DNA from: Comamonas sp. NLF-1-9
Lineage (GTDB): Bacteria; Pseudomonadota; Gammaproteobacteria; Burkholderiales; Burkholderiaceae_C
DNA: 64,000 bases
Assembly: GCF_019195435.1 (NCBI RefSeq)
Contig: NZ_CP078069.1
Span: forward strand, 682,001 to 746,000
Reading direction: 5' to 3'
The stretch's first letter is position 1. The number at the start of each line of letters is the position of its first letter. Positions 34,489 through 46,398 of the stretch are shown in pieces. The notes beneath the pieces are model-generated. The model saw only the letters and a list, made by a program, of their open reading frames with translations. It did not search any database and was not told the DNA's origin. The position numbers were made by a program, and so were the translations under genes.

Positions 34489-35652
34489 CTAGAGCTCTTC
34501 GACGCGCCGCGGCGGATAGCTGTCCCAGCTCTGGCAGCCCGGGCACTGCCAGAAATGCTGCAGGGCTTCAAAGCCGCAGGCGGCGCAGCGGTAGCGCAGC
34601 AGGGGCTTGGCCGCCAGGTCCAGCGCGCGCTGGATCGCCGGATGGCGCTCCTCGTGGCTCAGCGTCTCGTGCGCCAGCCACTTGCCCGCGACCACGAGCG
34701 AAGGCTCGCGCTCCAGGTAGTCGGCGTACCAGTCCTGCGCCTGAGCAGGCCCGCTGGCACCGGCGTCTGCCGGCGACAGCGCGATGATGGCGTCCAGTAC
34801 GTCGAGCGAGGCCTGCGTCTCGTAGTGCGTCTGCAGCATCGCCCGCGCGCTCTGCTGCTCGTCGCAGGCCTGGGCTGCTTCCACCATCAAGGCGGCGGCA
34901 AGAGGCAGGGCGGCGGGGGCGGCGGCAGCAAGCTCGCGCAGCGTTGCCAGCGCCGAGCCGGGCGCGCCTTGCTGCAACTGCAGGCGTGCCAGCTCCAGCC
35001 GCGCCCGGGGTGCGTTGGGCGCGAGCGCCACGGCCTGGGTCAGCAGCGCGCGCGCGGCCTCATGGTCGGCGCGCGCGATGCGGCCTGCGGCCTGTTCGCA
35101 CAGATAGTGCGCCTGGCGCACGCTGAAGTCCCCCTGGTGGGCGTCCTGCATGCGCTGGGCAATCGCGCTGGCCTGCTGCCAATCGTGCGAGCGCTCGTAA
35201 ATGATGAGCAGCGCGAGCCTGGCCTGGGTTTCAAACGGCGTGCCTTCCAGGCGCCGCAGCGCGTCCTCGGCGCGGTCGAGCAAGCCGGCCTTGAGGTAGT
35301 CGAGCGCCAGACCGTGCTGCGCGCGCTCGCGGTCGCCGCGGCCGATGTCGTCGCGCGAGAGCAGGTGCTCATGCACGCGCACGGCGCGGTTGTATTCGCC
35401 ACGGCGGCGAAACAGGTTGCCCAGGGCAAAGTGCAGCTCGGTGGTGTCGGGGTCGTTCTGCACCGCCTCGATGAAGGCGTCTATGGCCTGGTCCTGCTGT
35501 TCGTTGAGCAGGTAGTTCAGACCCTTGAAATAGGCCTTGGGTGCGCGCCGGCTGTCGGCGCGCGACTGACGCAGATCCAGGCGCGAGGCGAGCCAGCCGA
35601 AGACGAAGGCCAGGGGCAGGCCCAGCAGCAACCAGCTCGGGTCAAATTCCAT
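34489..35652 (-). CDS. lapB: Lipopolysaccharide assembly protein LapB
   Basis: A 387-residue protein with an N-terminal membrane anchor (residues ~6-22, SWLLLGLPLAFVFGW), then TPR repeats from about residue 40 to 330 (YFKGLNYLLNEQQDQAIDAF is the first), and a C-terminal rubredoxin-like metal site with two CxxC pairs (YRCAACGFEA and QCPGCQSWD). In enterobacteria LapB (YciM) controls LpxC turnover with FtsH and so balances LPS synthesis. It overlaps lapA by 11 bases and follows rpsA-ihfB, the common order. Confidence 0.94.
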   Translation of the reverse strand: MEFDPSWLLLGLPLAFVFGWLASRLDLRQSRADSRRAPKAYFKGLNYLLNEQQDQAIDAFIEAVQNDPDTTELHFALGNLFRRRGEYNRAVRVHEHLLSRDDIGRGDRERAQHGLALDYLKAGLLDRAEDALRRLEGTPFETQARLALLIIYERSHDWQQASAIAQRMQDAHQGDFSVRQAHYLCEQAAGRIARADHEAARALLTQAVALAPNAPRARLELARLQLQQGAPGSALATLRELAAAAPAALPLAAALMVEAAQACDEQQSARAMLQTHYETQASLDVLDAIIALSPADAGASGPAQAQDWYADYLEREPSLVVAGKWLAHETLSHEERHPAIQRALDLAAKPLLRYRCAACGFEALQHFWQCPGCQSWDSYPPRRVEEL

Positions 35653-35914
35653 CGGCGCGCGACTCGGTGGATGCCGCAAGCGCCGGACCGCGCTGCTGGC
35701 GCGCGGCGCTGCGGTGGCGCCACCAGTGCGGCACCATGCCGAGCACGCCCACGGCCACGCCGAGCGTGAACGCCGCAAGCACTACCAGCACCAGCGAGGT
35801 GGTCCACCGCGTGCCGAAGAAGAAATGCACGGTGACGTCCTGCTGGTTGTTCAGCGCGAAGGCGAACAGGGTAAAAAAAATGGCTGCCTTGAGCAGCCAT
35901 GCGAAATATTTCAT
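35642..35914 (-). CDS. lapA: Lipopolysaccharide assembly protein LapA
   Basis: A 90-residue inner-membrane protein (DUF1049) with two transmembrane helices (residues ~7-23 and 41-65). The family motif FALNNQQDVTVHFFFG lies between them, ending in a basic cytoplasmic tail. It works with LapB in LPS regulation. The ATG at 35914 (MKYFAWLLKA) follows GGGAAGCTTC; a TTG four codons earlier is a weaker alternative. Confidence 0.9.
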   Translation of the reverse strand: MKYFAWLLKAAIFFTLFAFALNNQQDVTVHFFFGTRWTTSLVLVVLAAFTLGVAVGVLGMVPHWWRHRSAARQQRGPALAASTESRADGI

Positions 35915-36003
35915 GAAGCTTCCCAACGATGCTGGCCGATTCTACGGTGTCGCATGGCTGGGCGAAGGCCTCGCCTGCCAAGGGGCAGGCAGGGCGCGCG
36001 CGC

Positions 36004-36339
36004 TCACTGGCCGTCGGGACTTGCGGTGCCAGAGCCGGTGCCAGCGTCGGTGCCTGCCAGGCTGGCCGCCACGCTGGTGCGCAGCGCCTTGCCCGGCTTG
36101 AAATGCGCGACGCGCTTGCTCGGCACCTGCACGGCTTCGCCGGTACGCGGGTTGCGCCCGGTGCGCGGCCGGCGGTGGTTGACCGAAAAGCTGCCAAAAC
36201 CGCGTATCTCTATGCGATGACCGCGCACCAGCGCGTCGGCGATCGCGTCAAGGATGTTCTTGACGGCCGATTCCGTATCGCGCTGGGTGAACTGGCCGAA
36301 GCGGGCGGCCAGTTCCTCGACGAGGTCTGAACGGGTCAT
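36004..36339 (-). CDS. ihfB: Integration host factor subunit beta
   Basis: A 111-residue DNA-bending protein of the HU/IHF family. [11 protein letters not shown] is the usual IHF-beta start, [22 protein letters not shown] forms the DNA-binding arm whose proline (in GRNPRTGE) intercalates, and [16 protein letters not shown] closes the fold. The last ~17 residues are a Gly/Ser/Thr-rich extension beyond the E. coli length. It lies between rpsA and lapA, as in most proteobacteria. Confidence 0.96.
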   Translation of the reverse strand: MTRSDLVEELAARFGQFTQRDTESAVKNILDAIADALVRGHRIEIRGFGSFSVNHRRPRTGRNPRTGEAVQVPSKRVAHFKPGKALRTSVAASLAGTDAGTGSGTASPDGQ

Positions 36340-36425
36340 GGGCGGGTCTGCAAGAGCGGCATTGGCGGCGCCCGGGGATGGTCTCGTGTAGTGACCGTGC
36401 CGAGCGCCTGGCGATGCCTTGGGGC

Positions 36426-38108
<1,683 letters not shown>

Positions 38109-38298
38109 GGGTTTCCTTGATCGCAGCACAGGGTTTCCGTGGACCGCCCGATTGCGGTGCCTATGCGGTTTGTGTGCGAGGGCTAATGCGGTAGTGGGTA
38201 TTTCCGCGGGTTTGAGGGTTGAACCACCGGCGGGCCGTTGCGCTATGCGCGCGAGGAGGGAGCCCGCCGGGCGTTTGCCAGCCGCCTTGCGCTGCGGT

Positions 38299-40329
38299 TC
38301 AGCGCGCAAAGGGCTGGCGTGCCTGCCACCAGCCAAGCACCTGCTCCACGGTTTCTTCGATCGTGAGCTCGGAGCTGTCCAGCAGCAAGGCGTCTTCGGC
38401 CGGTTTGAGGGGCGCGCTCTGGCGCTGCATGTCGCGCGCGTCGCGTGCCTCAAGGTCTGCCCGAAGGTCGGCGATTGTAGTTGCAAATCCCTTGGAAATC
38501 AATTGCTTGTAGCGCCGCTCGGCACGGCACTGGGCGCTTGCGGTGAGGTAGATCTTGAGCGGCGCCTGCGGGAAGATTACGGTGCCCATGTCGCGCCCGT
38601 CGGCCACCAGGCCGGGCAGACGGCGAAAGCCGTGTTGCAGCGCCACCAGGGCGGCGCGCACGCGCGGCAGCTGCGACACCTGGGAGGCCTGCATGCCGAT
38701 CTGCTCGCTGCGTATCGCCTCGCTCACGTCCTGGCCAGCAAGCCAGATACGGCCGGCGTCAAAGCGCACCGGCAGGCACGCAGCCAGCTCGGCGAGCGCC
38801 GCCTCGTTTGCCGGCTGGGGGCCAACGCCATGCTGCGCCGCAGACAGCGCGGTGAGCCGGTACAGCGCGCCGGAATCGAGCAGGTGGTAGCCCAGGCGCG
38901 CGGCGACCGCGGCGGCGAGCGTGCCCTTGCCCGAGGCGGTGGGGCCGTCGATGCAGATCACCGGAATGCGTTCGGCCGCGGTCTGCGCCACACCCAGCAG
39001 CGCGTCGAAATAACCCGGGAAGGTCTTGGCCACGCAGCCCGGCTCCAGGATGCGCAGCGGCAGCCCGGCCGGGTTGAAGGCGGCAAGCGACAGACACATC
39101 GCCATGCGGTGGTCGTCGTAGGTGTGGATGCTTGCGGCGCGCCAGTGCGCCGCGTCACGGGGCGGCGTGATGCGCAGATAGTCTTCGCCCGCCTCGCAGT
39201 GCGCGCCCAGGCGGCCGAGCTCGGCCGCCATGGCGGCGATGCGGTCGGTTTCCTTCACGCGCCAACTGGCGATGTTGGTGAGCTCGGTCGTGCCCTCGGC
39301 ATACAGCGCCATCGCAGCCAGGGTCATGGCGGCGTCGGGGATGTGGTTGCAGTCCAGCGAGATCGCCTTGAGCGGCCAGCGCCCGCGGCGCACCTGCAGG
39401 CTGTGGGCGTCGCCGGTGATCTGCGCGCCCATGGCCCGGGCTGCGTCGATGAAGCGGATGTCGCCCTGGATGGAGGAAAGCCCCACGCCCTCGATTTTCA
39501 AGCCATTTTGGCCTGCATCGCTTGCTGCTATTGCGCCAGCAGCTATGAAATAGCTAGCTGATGAGGCATCTGCCTCCACCTGCAGCACCCCGGGCGAGCG
39601 GTAGCGGCTGCCCGCAAGGATGGTGAAGCGTCGGTAGCCATCGCGCTGCAGCGCGATGCCAAAGCGTTCGAGCAGCGCCAGCGTGATGTCGATGTAGGGC
39701 TTGGAGATGAGCTCGCCGACCACTTCGATGCTGAGCGCGCGCTGCTGCGCACGCTGGGGCAAGGCCATGAGCAGGGCGGTGAGGAACTGGCTGGACACGT
39801 CGCCGCGCACGCGAATCGGCCGATCGAGCGCCAGCGGCGCGGCCGCGTCCTGGCGGATGCGCAGCGGCGGAAAACCGGGCGTGCCCAGGTATTCGATGGC
39901 GCAGCCCAGTTGCTGCAGCGCCTGCACCAGGTCGCCGATGGGGCGCTCATGCATGCGCGCCACGCCCGACAGCTCGTAATGCCCGCCGCGCAGGGCCAGC
40001 GCCGCTGCCAGCGGGCGCATGGCGGTGCCGGCATTGCCGAGAAAGAGCTTGACGGGCGCGCCGCCGTGCGCCGGAGGCGGACTTGCGCCCAGGCCGCCCA
40101 GGCACAGGCGGTCGGCATCGGGCTCTTGCACGGTGCAGCCGAGCTGGCGCAGCGCGTCGAGCATGACGCGGGTGTCGTCGCTGTGCAGCAGGCCGCGGAT
40201 TTCGGTACTGCCCTCGCTCAGCGCGGCCAGCAGCAGCACGCGGTTGGAGATGCTCTTGGAGCCCGGCAGGCGCACGCAGCCGGCCACGCCCTGCAGCGCG
40301 GGAATGTCCAGAAAAGCCGGGTAGCCCAT
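38299..40329 (-). CDS. aroA-cmk: Bifunctional 3-phosphoshikimate 1-carboxyvinyltransferase / cytidylate kinase
   Basis: A 676-residue fusion. Residues ~1-450 are EPSP synthase ([80 protein letters not shown]), the sixth shikimate-pathway step. Residues ~455-676 are cytidylate kinase with the P-loop [13 protein letters not shown] and [13 protein letters not shown]. The two are separate genes in most bacteria. In AroA an unusual segment at residues ~260-278 matches the dispersed repeat (copy D). It overlaps the tyrA stop by one base and continues the aromatic amino-acid block. Confidence 0.95.
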   Translation of the reverse strand: MGYPAFLDIPALQGVAGCVRLPGSKSISNRVLLLAALSEGSTEIRGLLHSDDTRVMLDALRQLGCTVQEPDADRLCLGGLGASPPPAHGGAPVKLFLGNAGTAMRPLAAALALRGGHYELSGVARMHERPIGDLVQALQQLGCAIEYLGTPGFPPLRIRQDAAAPLALDRPIRVRGDVSSQFLTALLMALPQRAQQRALSIEVVGELISKPYIDITLALLERFGIALQRDGYRRFTILAGSRYRSPGVLQVEADASSASYFIAAGAIAASDAGQNGLKIEGVGLSSIQGDIRFIDAARAMGAQITGDAHSLQVRRGRWPLKAISLDCNHIPDAAMTLAAMALYAEGTTELTNIASWRVKETDRIAAMAAELGRLGAHCEAGEDYLRITPPRDAAHWRAASIHTYDDHRMAMCLSLAAFNPAGLPLRILEPGCVAKTFPGYFDALLGVAQTAAERIPVICIDGPTASGKGTLAAAVAARLGYHLLDSGALYRLTALSAAQHGVGPQPANEAALAELAACLPVRFDAGRIWLAGQDVSEAIRSEQIGMQASQVSQLPRVRAALVALQHGFRRLPGLVADGRDMGTVIFPQAPLKIYLTASAQCRAERRYKQLISKGFATTIADLRADLEARDARDMQRQSAPLKPAEDALLLDSSELTIEETVEQVLGWWQARQPFAR
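39495..39553. repeat. Dispersed ~45 bp repeat, copy D, inside aroA
   Basis: Plus strand GGCCTGCATCGCTTGCTGCT then ATTGCGCCAGCAGCTATGAAA aligns with copy A over its whole core, with one added base and about nine differences. On the coding strand it is translated as part of the [18 protein letters not shown] stretch, longer by several residues than the matching loop in EPSP synthases I know. Confidence 0.65.
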
Positions 40330-41213
40330 CAGCCGCCCGTGCTGCGCCGCTGCGCGCCCATGCGCCACTTGGCGCGCAGGGTGCTGGCGGCGGTAATCAG
40401 GTTTTCCAGCGGCTGGTCGTCGTCTGCCTGCATCGCCTGCTCCAGCTCGCGCAGGGCTTCGCGAAAGAGCGCCGCCTGGCCGAGGATTTCCTCGTGGTTG
40501 GAGCGCAGCACGTCGCGCCACATCTTGGGGTCGCTCGCGGCGATGCGGGTGAAGTCGCGAAAGCCCGGGCCGGCCAGCGAGAGGTAGTCGTCCGCCTCGG
40601 GCTGCATGGAGATGCTTTGCATCATCGCGAAGGCGAGCAGGTGCGGCAGATGGCTGACTGCGGCAAAGGCCGAATCGTGCGCCTGCGGGCTCATGCGCTT
40701 GACGCGGCAGCCCAGCGCCTTCCACAGCTCTTCGGCGCGTTCGAGCTGGTTCAGATCGGTCGCGTCGGTCGGCGTGAGAATGATCTGGCGGCCGCTGTAG
40801 AGCTCGGCTTCGGCGTGCTCCACGCCCGAGACCTCGCGGCCGGTGATGGGGTGCGCGGGCACGAAGTTGCTGATGTGCTCGCGCAGCGCGCGCTGCGCGG
40901 CGGCGACCACGTCCGATTTGGTCGAGCCCACGTCCATCACCAGCATCCTGGGCGTGATGAGGTGGCGCACCGCCTTGAGCGAGGCTTCGGTTGCGGCCAC
41001 CGGCACCGCCAGCAGCACCAGGTCGGCGTTGGAGACGGCCATCAGCGCCGAGGGCGCCTGCGCGTCGATCACGCCCAGTTGCTGGGCGCGCTCGGTAGTG
41101 GTGGGCGACTTGCTGTAGCCGACCACGCGCTTGACCAGGCCGGCGCGCTTCATGGCCAGGGCGAAGGAGCCGCCCATCAGGCCGCAGCCGATGAGCCCGA
41201 GTTGTTCAAACAT
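40329..41213 (-). CDS. tyrA: Prephenate dehydrogenase
   Basis: A 294-residue enzyme converting prephenate to 4-hydroxyphenylpyruvate in tyrosine synthesis. The Rossmann motif [15 protein letters not shown] is at the N terminus, followed by VVGYSKS. VLLAVPV, DVGSTKS and [17 protein letters not shown] with the catalytic histidine follow. It lacks a fused chorismate mutase, which is found in PheA instead. It sits 9 bases after pheA and shares one base with aroA-cmk. Confidence 0.94.
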   Translation of the reverse strand: MFEQLGLIGCGLMGGSFALAMKRAGLVKRVVGYSKSPTTTERAQQLGVIDAQAPSALMAVSNADLVLLAVPVAATEASLKAVRHLITPRMLVMDVGSTKSDVVAAAQRALREHISNFVPAHPITGREVSGVEHAEAELYSGRQIILTPTDATDLNQLERAEELWKALGCRVKRMSPQAHDSAFAAVSHLPHLLAFAMMQSISMQPEADDYLSLAGPGFRDFTRIAASDPKMWRDVLRSNHEEILGQAALFREALRELEQAMQADDDQPLENLITAASTLRAKWRMGAQRRSTGG

Positions 41214-41222
41214 GCATTGCCT

Positions 41223-42320
41223 TTATTGCGCGACGGGGTAGGTGCCCAGCACCTTGTAGAAGGCGCACAGCCGCGCCAGCTCGGCCAGCGCCGCCGCCAC
41301 GTGCGGCTCCGCCGGATGCCCTTCGATGTCGATATAAAAATAATAGTCCCACTGGCCGTTGCGCGCGGGGCGCGACTCGATGCGCGTCATGGATACCGCG
41401 TGCTGCTTGAGCGGCACCAGCAGGTCGTGCACCGCGCCGGGGCGGTTGGGCACCGAAACCACCATGCTGGTGCAGTCGCGCCCGCTGGGCTGGGGCGTGG
41501 GCATGGTCTGCGGCAGGCAGATGACGGCAAAGCGGGTGCGGTTGTGCGCATCGTCCTGGATTGCCTGGGCCAGCAGGTGCAGGCCGTACTTCTGCGCCGA
41601 GCGCTCACTGGCGATGCCGGCCCAAGCCGGGTTGGTCGCCGCCAGGCGTGCGCCCTCGGCATTGCTCGAAACCGGCCGGCGCTCGGCCTGCGGCAGGTGG
41701 CGCGAGAGCCAGCCCTGGCACTGCGCCAGCGCCTGCGGGTGGGCCAGCACCGCCTCGATGCCGTCCAGGCCTTCGCTCGCGCGCAGCAGGTGGTGGCGCA
41801 CCAGCAGGCTGATCTCACCGACGATGTGGCAGGGCGTGCGCAGGAACATGTCGAGCGATCGCGTCACCGCGCCCTCGCTGGAATTCTCCACGCCGACCAC
41901 GCCAAACTCGGCCGTGCCCGCGGCCACCGCGTGGAAGACCTCGTCGAAGTTGCCGCAATAGACGAAGTCGGCGCTGCTGCCGAAGTATTCGATCGCGGCC
42001 TGCTCGCAGAAGGTGCCCTCGGGGCCGAGCAGTGCCACGCGCTGCGGGGCTTCCAGCGCCAGACAGGCGGACATCAGCTCGCGCCAGATGGCCGCTACGT
42101 GCTGGCTCTTGAGCGGCCCCGGGTTGGCCGCCTGCACGCTGTTTATGACCTGGGCCACGCGGTCGGGGCGAAACAGCGGACTGCCTTCGCGCTTCTTGAC
42201 CTCGCCCACCTGCTCGGCCAGGCGCGCGCGTTCATTGAGCTGGATCAGCAGCTGGCGATCGATCTCGTCAATCTGCTCGCGCAGGCGCGCCAGAGCGGGA
42301 GAGGTTTGGGGTTCAGACAT
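41223..42320 (-). CDS. pheA: Bifunctional chorismate mutase / prephenate dehydratase (P-protein)
   Basis: A 365-residue three-domain enzyme. An AroQ-type chorismate mutase is at residues ~8-90 (LREQIDEIDRQLLIQLNERARLA in part), prephenate dehydratase at ~95-275 (LGPEGTFCEQAA, VGVENSSEGAVTRSLD), and an ACT domain at ~285-360 (RPGAVHDLLVPL, ESRPARNGQWDYYF) giving phenylalanine feedback. The ATG at 42320 (MSEPQTSPAL) has a GAGG seven bases upstream; an ATG four codons earlier has none. Confidence 0.95.
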   Translation of the reverse strand: MSEPQTSPALARLREQIDEIDRQLLIQLNERARLAEQVGEVKKREGSPLFRPDRVAQVINSVQAANPGPLKSQHVAAIWRELMSACLALEAPQRVALLGPEGTFCEQAAIEYFGSSADFVYCGNFDEVFHAVAAGTAEFGVVGVENSSEGAVTRSLDMFLRTPCHIVGEISLLVRHHLLRASEGLDGIEAVLAHPQALAQCQGWLSRHLPQAERRPVSSNAEGARLAATNPAWAGIASERSAQKYGLHLLAQAIQDDAHNRTRFAVICLPQTMPTPQPSGRDCTSMVVSVPNRPGAVHDLLVPLKQHAVSMTRIESRPARNGQWDYYFYIDIEGHPAEPHVAAALAELARLCAFYKVLGTYPVAQ

Positions 42321-42392
42321 GGGCCTCGTCATGGATGGTGTTTGCCGCGCCGGCGGCGGGCGCCGTGCGTCGGTGGCGCGCCGCCCTGGCGC

Positions 42393-43502
42393 TCATGCGT
42401 GCTCGCGCTCGAAGGCCGCCATGTAGTCCACGAGCGCCTGCACGCCCGCGATCGGCATGGCGTTGTAGATGCTCGCGCGCATGCCGCCGACCGACTTGTG
42501 GCCCTTGAGCTGCAGCAGGCCACGCTCACGCGCGCCGGCGAGAAAGGCGTCGCTGCGCGTGTCGTCGGCGAGCAAAAAAGGGATGTTCATGCGCGAGCGG
42601 CAATGGGGCGCAACCTTGTTCAGGTAAAAGCCCGAGGCGTCGATGAAGTCGTAGAGCAGGCGCGCCTTGGCGATGTTGCGCGCCTCGATCGCGGCGATGC
42701 CGCTGAGCTCGCCCTCGCGCTGGCGCTTGAGCCACTGGAAGGTGAGCCCGGCGATGTAGATGCCCCAGGTGGGCGGGGTGTTGTAGCGTGAGTCGGCCTC
42801 GGCCACGTTCTTGTAGTCGAAAGCGCTGGGGCAGATGGGCAGCGCGTGCCCTGTCAGGTCTTCGCGCACCACGACCAGGGTCACGCCCGCCGGTCCCAGA
42901 TTCTTTTGCGCGCCGCCGAAGGCCAGGCCGACGCGGCTCCAGTCCACGGGGCGGGAGGCCACGTGCGAGGAAAAATCCACGACCAGTGGCGCATCGCTGC
43001 CCAGGGCCTTGAGGTCGGGCAGTTCCTGGAATTCAACGCCATGGATGGTTTCGTTGCTGCAGATGTGTACGTAGCTTGCGCCGCGCGAGAGCTGCCAGCC
43101 GGCGGGGTCGGGCACGGTGGTGAAGCCCGAGGCTTCGGCGCTGGCGGCGGTGTGCACTTCGGCGGCGTACTTGAGCGCTTCCTTGCGCGACTTCTGGCTC
43201 CAGCTGCCGGTGAGGACAAAGTCCACGGTGCCCGCGCGCGAGAGGTTCAGCGGCACGATGGCGTTCTCGGCCACGCCGCCGCCCTGCATGAAGAGGATGC
43301 GAAACTCCTCAGGCACCGCGAGCAGCTCGCGCAGGTCGGCTTCGGCCTGCTCGCAGATCGCGACGAATTCCTTGCCGCGGTGGCTCATCTCCATCACGCT
43401 CATGCCGCTGCCGTGCCAGTCGAGCATTTCGGCGGCAGCGGTTTGCAGCACTTCTTCGGGGATGGCGGCGGGGCCGGCAGAAAAATTGTAGGGGCGATTC
43501 AT
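42393..43502 (-). CDS. serC: Phosphoserine aminotransferase
   Basis: A 369-residue PLP enzyme that makes O-phosphoserine and also serves pyridoxine synthesis. It starts [20 protein letters not shown]. The PLP lysine lies in [31 protein letters not shown] precedes it, and [13 protein letters not shown] is the substrate-arginine region. It stands between gyrA and pheA, a conserved order. The 53 bases between it and gyrA are almost wholly repeat copy C. Confidence 0.96.
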   Translation of the reverse strand: MNRPYNFSAGPAAIPEEVLQTAAAEMLDWHGSGMSVMEMSHRGKEFVAICEQAEADLRELLAVPEEFRILFMQGGGVAENAIVPLNLSRAGTVDFVLTGSWSQKSRKEALKYAAEVHTAASAEASGFTTVPDPAGWQLSRGASYVHICSNETIHGVEFQELPDLKALGSDAPLVVDFSSHVASRPVDWSRVGLAFGGAQKNLGPAGVTLVVVREDLTGHALPICPSAFDYKNVAEADSRYNTPPTWGIYIAGLTFQWLKRQREGELSGIAAIEARNIAKARLLYDFIDASGFYLNKVAPHCRSRMNIPFLLADDTRSDAFLAGARERGLLQLKGHKSVGGMRASIYNAMPIAGVQALVDYMAAFEREHA

Positions 43503-43505
43503 TTG

Positions 43506-43559
43506 AATAAAATTCGGCTCTAGCGCTTTACCAGCATACGCTGACAGCTATCAAATCAG
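43506..43559. repeat. Dispersed ~45 bp repeat, copy C, in the gyrA-serC spacer
   Basis: GGCTCTAGCGCTTTACCAGC then ATACGCTGACAGCTATCAAA aligns with copies A and B. It fills the whole gyrA-serC spacer, and its end supplies the gyrA stop codon (43556-43558 on the minus strand). Confidence 0.7.
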
Positions 43560-46168
43560 GAGATTTCTTCGGGGGCTTCATCGCCGGCGTCGTTCTCCAC
43601 GATGCGCTGCAGGCCCGACAGGCGCGCGCCTTGGTCCAGGTTGATCAGCGTCACCCCTTGGGTGGCGCGTCCCAGTTCGCGGATCTCCGCCACGCGCGTG
43701 CGCACCAGCACGCCGGTGTCGGTGATCAGCATGATCTCGTCGTCGGCATGCACCAGCGTGGCGGCCACGACGCGGCCGTTGCGCTCGCTTTGCTGGATCG
43801 CGATCATGCCCTTGGTGCCGCGGCCGTGGCGCGTGTATTCGGTGATGCTGGTGCGCTTGCCATAGCCGTTTTCTGTGGCGGTGAGTACGCTTTGCGATTC
43901 GTCCTGCGCCACCAGCATGGCGATCACGCTCTGACCTTCTTCCAGCGTCATGCCGCGCACGCCGCGCGCATTGCGGCCCATGGGACGCACGTCGTTTTCG
44001 TCAAAGCGCACCGCCTTGCCGCCGTCGGAGAACAGCATCACGTCGTGCTGGCCGTCGGTCAGCGCCGCGCCGATCAGGTAGTCGCCTTCGTCCAGGCCGA
44101 CGGCGATGATGCCGACCTTGCGCGGGTTGGAAAACTCCGACAGCGCGGTCTTTTTCACCGTGCCCATGCTGGTCGCCATGAAGACGTAATGGTCCTCGGG
44201 GAAGTGGCGCATCTCGCCGGTGAGCGGCAGCACCACGTTGATCTTTTCGCCGTCCTGCAGCGGGAACATGTTGACGATGGGGCGCCCGCGCGCGTTGCGC
44301 GAGCCGGCAGGCACTTCCCAGACCTTGAGCCAATACAGCCGTCCGCGGTTGGAAAAGCACAGGATCCAGTCGTGCGTGTTGGCAATGAAGAGCTGGTCTA
44401 TCCAGTCGTCTTCCTTGGTTTGCGTGGCCTGCTTGCCGCGCCCGCCGCGGCGCTGCGCGCGGTATTCGGACAGGGGCTGGCTCTTGATGTAGCCGGTGTG
44501 GCTGAGCGTGACCACCATGTCGGTGGGCGTGATCAGATCTTCGGTGGAGAGGTCTTGCGCGCTGTACTCGATGGTGGAACGGCGCGCGCCCAGCCTGGTC
44601 TGGCCGAATTCGTTCTTCAGCGCGGTGAGCTCCTCGCCAATGATGGTGGATACGCGCTCGGGCCGGGCGAGGATGTCGAGCAGGTCTTCTATCACCGCCA
44701 TGATGTCCTTGTATTCGGCGACGATCTTGTCCTGCTCCAGGCCGGTGAGGCGCTGCAGACGCATTTGCAGGATTTCCTGCGCTTGCGTCTCCGACAGGCG
44801 ATACAGCCCGTCCGTTTGCAGGCCGTAATGGCGCTCCAGCCCCTCGGGGCGGTAGTCGTCGGCGTTCACCACTGCGCCGTCCGCCCGGGTGCGCGTGAGC
44901 ATCTCGCGCACGAGCGCGCTGTCCCAGGAGCGGTTCATCAGCTCGGCCCGTGCCACGGGCGGCGTGGGCGATTCGCGAATGATGCGAATGAACTCATCGA
45001 TGTTGGCCAGCGCTACCGCCAGGCCTTCGAGTACATGGCCGCGCTCACGCGCCTTGCGCAATTCGAACACCGTGCGCCGCGTCACGACCTCGCGGCGATG
45101 GCCGATGAAAACCTCGATCAAGTCCTTCAGATTGCACAGCTTGGGCTGGCCATCGACCAGCGCCACCATGTTCATGCCGAAGGTGTCCTGCAGCTGGGTC
45201 TGCTTGTACAGGTTGTTGAGCACCACCTCGGGCACTTCGCCGCGCTTGAGTTCAATCACCAGGCGCATGCCCGACTTGTCGGACTCGTCCTGGATGTGGC
45301 TGATGCCCTCGAGCTTTTTCTCGTGCACCAGCTCGGCCATGCGCTCTTGCAGCGTCTTTTTGTTCACTTGGTAGGGCAGCTCATCGACGATGATGGCCTG
45401 GCGTTGGCCGCGGTCGATGTCCTCGAAATGCACCTTGGCGCGCATCACCACGCGCCCGCGCCCGGTGCGGTAGCCGTCTTTGACGCCCTGGATGCCGTAG
45501 ATGATGCCGGCCGTGGGAAAGTCGGGCGCGGGCACGATTTCCATCAAGTCGTCTACTGTTGCGTCTGGACTGCGCAGCAAATGCAAACAAGCGTCAACGA
45601 CTTCATTGAGGTTGTGCGGCGCGATATTGGTCGCCATGCCCACGGCAATACCTGCGCTGCCGTTGACCAGCAGATTGGGCAGGCGCGCGGGCAATACCAG
45701 CGGCTCTTTCTCGCTGCCGTCGTAATTCGGGCCGTAATCGACGGTTTCCTTGTCGATGTCGGCGAGCATTTCGTGGGCGATTTTCGAAAGGCGAATCTCG
45801 GTGTAGCGCATGGCCGCGGCGTTGTCGCCATCCACGCTGCCGAAGTTGCCCTGGCCGTCGACCAGCATGTGGCGCAGCGAAAAGTCCTGCGCCATGCGCA
45901 CGATGGTGTCGTAGACCGCGCTGTCGCCGTGCGGGTGGTACTTGCCGATCACGTCGCCGACGATGCGCGCCGACTTCTTGTACGGGCGATTCCAGTCGTT
46001 GTTCAGCTCATGCATTGCATAGAGCACGCGCCGGTGCACGGGTTTGAGGCCATCGCGCGCATCGGGCAGGGCGCGGCCGACGATCACGCTCATCGCGTAA
46101 TCGAGGTAGCTGCGGCGCATCTCCTCTTCCAGGCCGATGGGCAGGGTTTCCTTGGCGAACTCAGGCAT
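43556..46168 (-). CDS. gyrA: DNA gyrase subunit A
   Basis: An 870-residue type II topoisomerase subunit. The catalytic tyrosine is Y122 in [12 protein letters not shown], and the quinolone region reads [15 protein letters not shown] with S83 and D87 at E. coli numbering, the susceptible state. The C-terminal beta-pinwheel carries the GyrA box QRRGGRGKQ near residue 570. The ATG at 46168 ([17 protein letters not shown]) is the conserved start. A 32-residue upstream extension is not supported. It diverges from the OmpA-family gene. Confidence 0.97.
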   Translation of the reverse strand: MPEFAKETLPIGLEEEMRRSYLDYAMSVIVGRALPDARDGLKPVHRRVLYAMHELNNDWNRPYKKSARIVGDVIGKYHPHGDSAVYDTIVRMAQDFSLRHMLVDGQGNFGSVDGDNAAAMRYTEIRLSKIAHEMLADIDKETVDYGPNYDGSEKEPLVLPARLPNLLVNGSAGIAVGMATNIAPHNLNEVVDACLHLLRSPDATVDDLMEIVPAPDFPTAGIIYGIQGVKDGYRTGRGRVVMRAKVHFEDIDRGQRQAIIVDELPYQVNKKTLQERMAELVHEKKLEGISHIQDESDKSGMRLVIELKRGEVPEVVLNNLYKQTQLQDTFGMNMVALVDGQPKLCNLKDLIEVFIGHRREVVTRRTVFELRKARERGHVLEGLAVALANIDEFIRIIRESPTPPVARAELMNRSWDSALVREMLTRTRADGAVVNADDYRPEGLERHYGLQTDGLYRLSETQAQEILQMRLQRLTGLEQDKIVAEYKDIMAVIEDLLDILARPERVSTIIGEELTALKNEFGQTRLGARRSTIEYSAQDLSTEDLITPTDMVVTLSHTGYIKSQPLSEYRAQRRGGRGKQATQTKEDDWIDQLFIANTHDWILCFSNRGRLYWLKVWEVPAGSRNARGRPIVNMFPLQDGEKINVVLPLTGEMRHFPEDHYVFMATSMGTVKKTALSEFSNPRKVGIIAVGLDEGDYLIGAALTDGQHDVMLFSDGGKAVRFDENDVRPMGRNARGVRGMTLEEGQSVIAMLVAQDESQSVLTATENGYGKRTSITEYTRHGRGTKGMIAIQQSERNGRVVAATLVHADDEIMLITDTGVLVRTRVAEIRELGRATQGVTLINLDQGARLSGLQRIVENDAGDEAPEEIS

Positions 46169-46398
46169 TTCGTACGATCCGGACACGGGAAAGAAGGGCC
46201 ATTTTAGGTGCAAGGGTTTGTTGCCATATGGCAACAGCTTGGGTCTCATCCGGGTGGCATGCACCGCCGGCGCGCACCGATTGCCACACTATTGGTAGCG
46301 CCTGTGGCACAATCTGGTCAACGTTTTTAGTGCGGTTCACTGACGACGTCTTGTTTTCGCAGCGCGGCTGCGGTTTTTAATTTCCCAAGAGGAGAACC

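Noticed and set aside
43815..45990. Quinolone-resistance substitutions in gyrA.
   Set aside because: S83 and D87 are the wild-type residues.
43631..46207. An 858-codon open frame on the plus strand opposite gyrA.
   Set aside because: Shadow of gyrA, with no recognisable motif or ribosome-binding site. The same holds for long frames opposite sdhA, rpsA, acnB, mutS and uvrB.
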